Assembly (NCBI GenBank): GCA_002418985.1
Contig: DIFE01000146.1
Span: 1-7,364, forward strand
Direction of reading: 5' to 3'
DNA length: 7,364 bases
From: Deltaproteobacteria bacterium UBA5756
GTDB taxonomy: Bacteria > Desulfobacterota > Syntrophorhabdia > Syntrophorhabdales > Syntrophorhabdaceae
Notes under the pieces: model-generated
Seen by the model: the letters and a program-made list of their open reading frames with translations, nothing else
Database searches by the model: none
What the model was told of the DNA's origin: nothing
Position numbers and translations under genes: made by a program
Part shown: in pieces, positions 6,710 through 7,364 of the stretch
Layout: every line of letters starts with the position of its first letter
How positions within the stretch are numbered: the first letter of the stretch is position 1

Positions 6710-6716
6710 AAGGAGG
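6710..6716 (+). promoter_or_regulatory. Strong ribosome binding site deciding the GTG start at 6722
   Basis: AAGGAGG lies 5 bp before the GTG at 6722. The in-frame ATG at 6701 lies upstream of this site and has no comparable site of its own. Starting at 6722 also places a Lys-Arg at the very N-terminus of the signal peptide. Confidence 0.75.
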
Positions 6717-6721
6717 GTGGC

Positions 6722-7174
6722 GTGAAAAGGGGATTGTGTATTGCTTCGGTGGCGTTCTGCATCCTGACGTGTTGGGCCGCGGCTTCCTTCGCGGGTTTTT
6801 CCCTGCCTCCCGAAGTGTACAGGATAGGTTCATTGAAGGAAGCGCAGGACAAGGCAAGATCAACCAATGTCCCGATGGTCTTCATCTATTCCGACGAGAC
6901 CAGTTCCTGTGGTCTGGCCAGGGCGGCGACGCTGGACGTGATAGGGGAGCTCAAGGGCGATGCCCTCATCATCTATGTTTCAAGGAACGATTCGGCAAGA
7001 ATCCCCCGGGATGTCATAAAAGCGATGAATTCCCCGGCTGCAGGAAAGTTCATACCGAAGTCAGTTGTCGTCAACCCCAGAACCAACAAAGTCGAAATGA
7101 TCATCCCCTACATCAGCGACAGGAACCGGAGGATAGAAGAGATCAGGAAGGTAAAGGGTGTCATAGGCAAATAA
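6722..7174 (+). CDS. Exported thioredoxin-fold protein without a CXXC pair
   Basis: From the GTG start the protein has 150 residues. Residues 2-3 are Lys-Arg, followed by a hydrophobic core (about 4-21) and a plausible signal peptidase I site after SFA (residue 24), so it is probably periplasmic. The -1 position before C17 is Thr, which argues against a lipoprotein. The mature part resembles a small thioredoxin fold: a strand VPMVFIYS (50-57), a helix after it, a central strand ALIIYVS (81-87), and FIPKSVVVNP (110-119) with Pro112 at the cis-proline position. The active-site region reads SDETSSCGLA, with a single cysteine (C63) where thioredoxins have CXXC, so ordinary disulfide reductase activity is unlikely. 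A binding, chaperone-like or single-cysteine role is possible. It is not part of the hdr operon by spacing or location. The fold call is moderate and the function unknown. Confidence 0.75.
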   Translation: MKRGLCIASVAFCILTCWAAASFAGFSLPPEVYRIGSLKEAQDKARSTNVPMVFIYSDETSSCGLARAATLDVIGELKGDALIIYVSRNDSARIPRDVIKAMNSPAAGKFIPKSVVVNPRTNKVEMIIPYISDRNRRIEEIRKVKGVIGK

Positions 7175-7182
7175 GAAGAACC

Positions 7183-7222
7183 GTTTCACAGTTCCAAAGT
7201 TCCAAAGTTTCAGAGTTTCAAA
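7183..7222 (+). repeat. Five-unit 8-bp tandem repeat (consensus GTTYCAAA)
   Basis: Consecutive octamers read GTTTCACA, GTTCCAAA, GTTCCAAA, GTTTCAGA and GTTTCAAA, followed by a purine-rich run (GAAAAAGAAGAA). The array starts 8 bp after the thioredoxin-like stop codon. It looks like a small intergenic minisatellite that could vary in copy number. No function is evident. Confidence 0.8.
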
Positions 7223-7252
7223 GAAAAAGAAGAACTGCGGCGCATGAGCTCC

Positions 7253-7363
7253 TCAAACGCGCGCCTTATCTTTACGAGCGTTCATACGGACCACAGGCGG
7301 GCGCCCGGTCAATTTCTCAAAGCGGAGCTTCACGAACGGCTCCTTTCGCCGCTCCTCTACACG
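7253..7363 (-). other. Unidentified partial open frame at the right edge
   Basis: On the minus strand a frame is open from the right edge to a TGA at 7253-7255, giving 36 very basic residues (RVEERRKEPFVKLRFEKLTG, then RPPVVRMNARKDKARV). It could be the C-terminus of a convergent gene entering from outside. However, the plus strand over the same bases is also open from an ATG at 7244, so open frame alone is weak evidence. An 8-bp palindrome GGGCGCCC lies at 7299-7306. No family is recognised. Confidence 0.2.
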
Positions 7364-7364
7364 T

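Larger units (their letters stand above)
6035..6721. other. 687-bp stretch without a firmly supported gene
   Basis: Between metV and the thioredoxin-like gene no reading frame has a recognisable family, good start and adequate length together. The stretch holds a possible minus-strand gene remnant (about 6000-6280), a 50-codon membrane-type ORF overlapping a promoter-like pair (6309-6461), an 11-bp direct repeat with alternative pairing arms (6580-6659), and a promoter-like pair at 6666-6694. No convincing intrinsic terminator (GC-rich hairpin plus T-run) is visible after metV. Small inverted repeats at 6050-6065 (GATCG/CGATC) and 6073-6087 (CTCAA/TTGAG) are too weak to count as one. The loss of coding density relative to the packed operon suggests a recombination or decay site, which is inference. 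Confidence 0.6.

Noticed and set aside
6701..6721. ATG at 6701 as the start of the thioredoxin-like gene
   Set aside because: The strong AAGGAGG lies downstream of it and serves the GTG at 6722. The extra residues would also put acidic residues before the signal peptide.
7183..7222. CRISPR array
   Set aside because: The units are 8 bp and directly adjacent with no spacers.

Overview
The window looks like a chromosomal segment from an anaerobic bacterium, most likely a sulfate reducer or syntroph of the Desulfobacterota (former Deltaproteobacteria). That placement rests on gene content (hdr, mvhD, metV) and a moderately GC-rich composition. It is an inference, since no phylogenetic marker is present.

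Positions 3-6034 hold one tightly packed plus-strand operon: the C-terminal part of hdrB (cut by the left edge), a giant hdrA-type flavoprotein of 1489 residues, mvhD, and metV. The gaps are 31 bp, 11 bp and a 4-bp ATGA overlap. Together these encode a cytoplasmic electron-transfer complex of the type linked to methylene-tetrahydrofolate reductase (the MetFV-HdrABC-MvhD arrangement known from Moorella), which serves the methyl branch of the Wood-Ljungdahl pathway in either direction. The usual catalytic partner metF does not follow metV here.

The central protein is the most notable item. It is two HdrA-like units in tandem, with a GltD/NfnB-type NAD(P)H-dependent flavoprotein module inserted into the first unit. 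That gives three predicted FAD sites, one NAD(P)H site and many iron-sulfur clusters in one chain. The insert lacks the usual Arg-Arg pair that binds the NADPH phosphate and carries Ser-Leu-Glu instead, suggesting NADH. The two HdrA units are complementary: the first lacks the HdrA N-terminal cysteine domain and the second lacks the inserted ferredoxin.

Positions 6035-6721 contain no firmly supported gene. They hold a possible frameshifted minus-strand gene remnant, a very short membrane-type ORF overlapping a promoter-like pair, an 11-bp direct repeat, and one sequence that can pair with either of two upstream arms. A small exported thioredoxin-fold protein without a CXXC pair follows at 6722-7174, with its own promoter-like sequence and a strong ribosome binding site. 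Just after it lies a five-unit 8-bp tandem repeat (7183-7222). The last 142 bp contain only an unidentified partial open frame.
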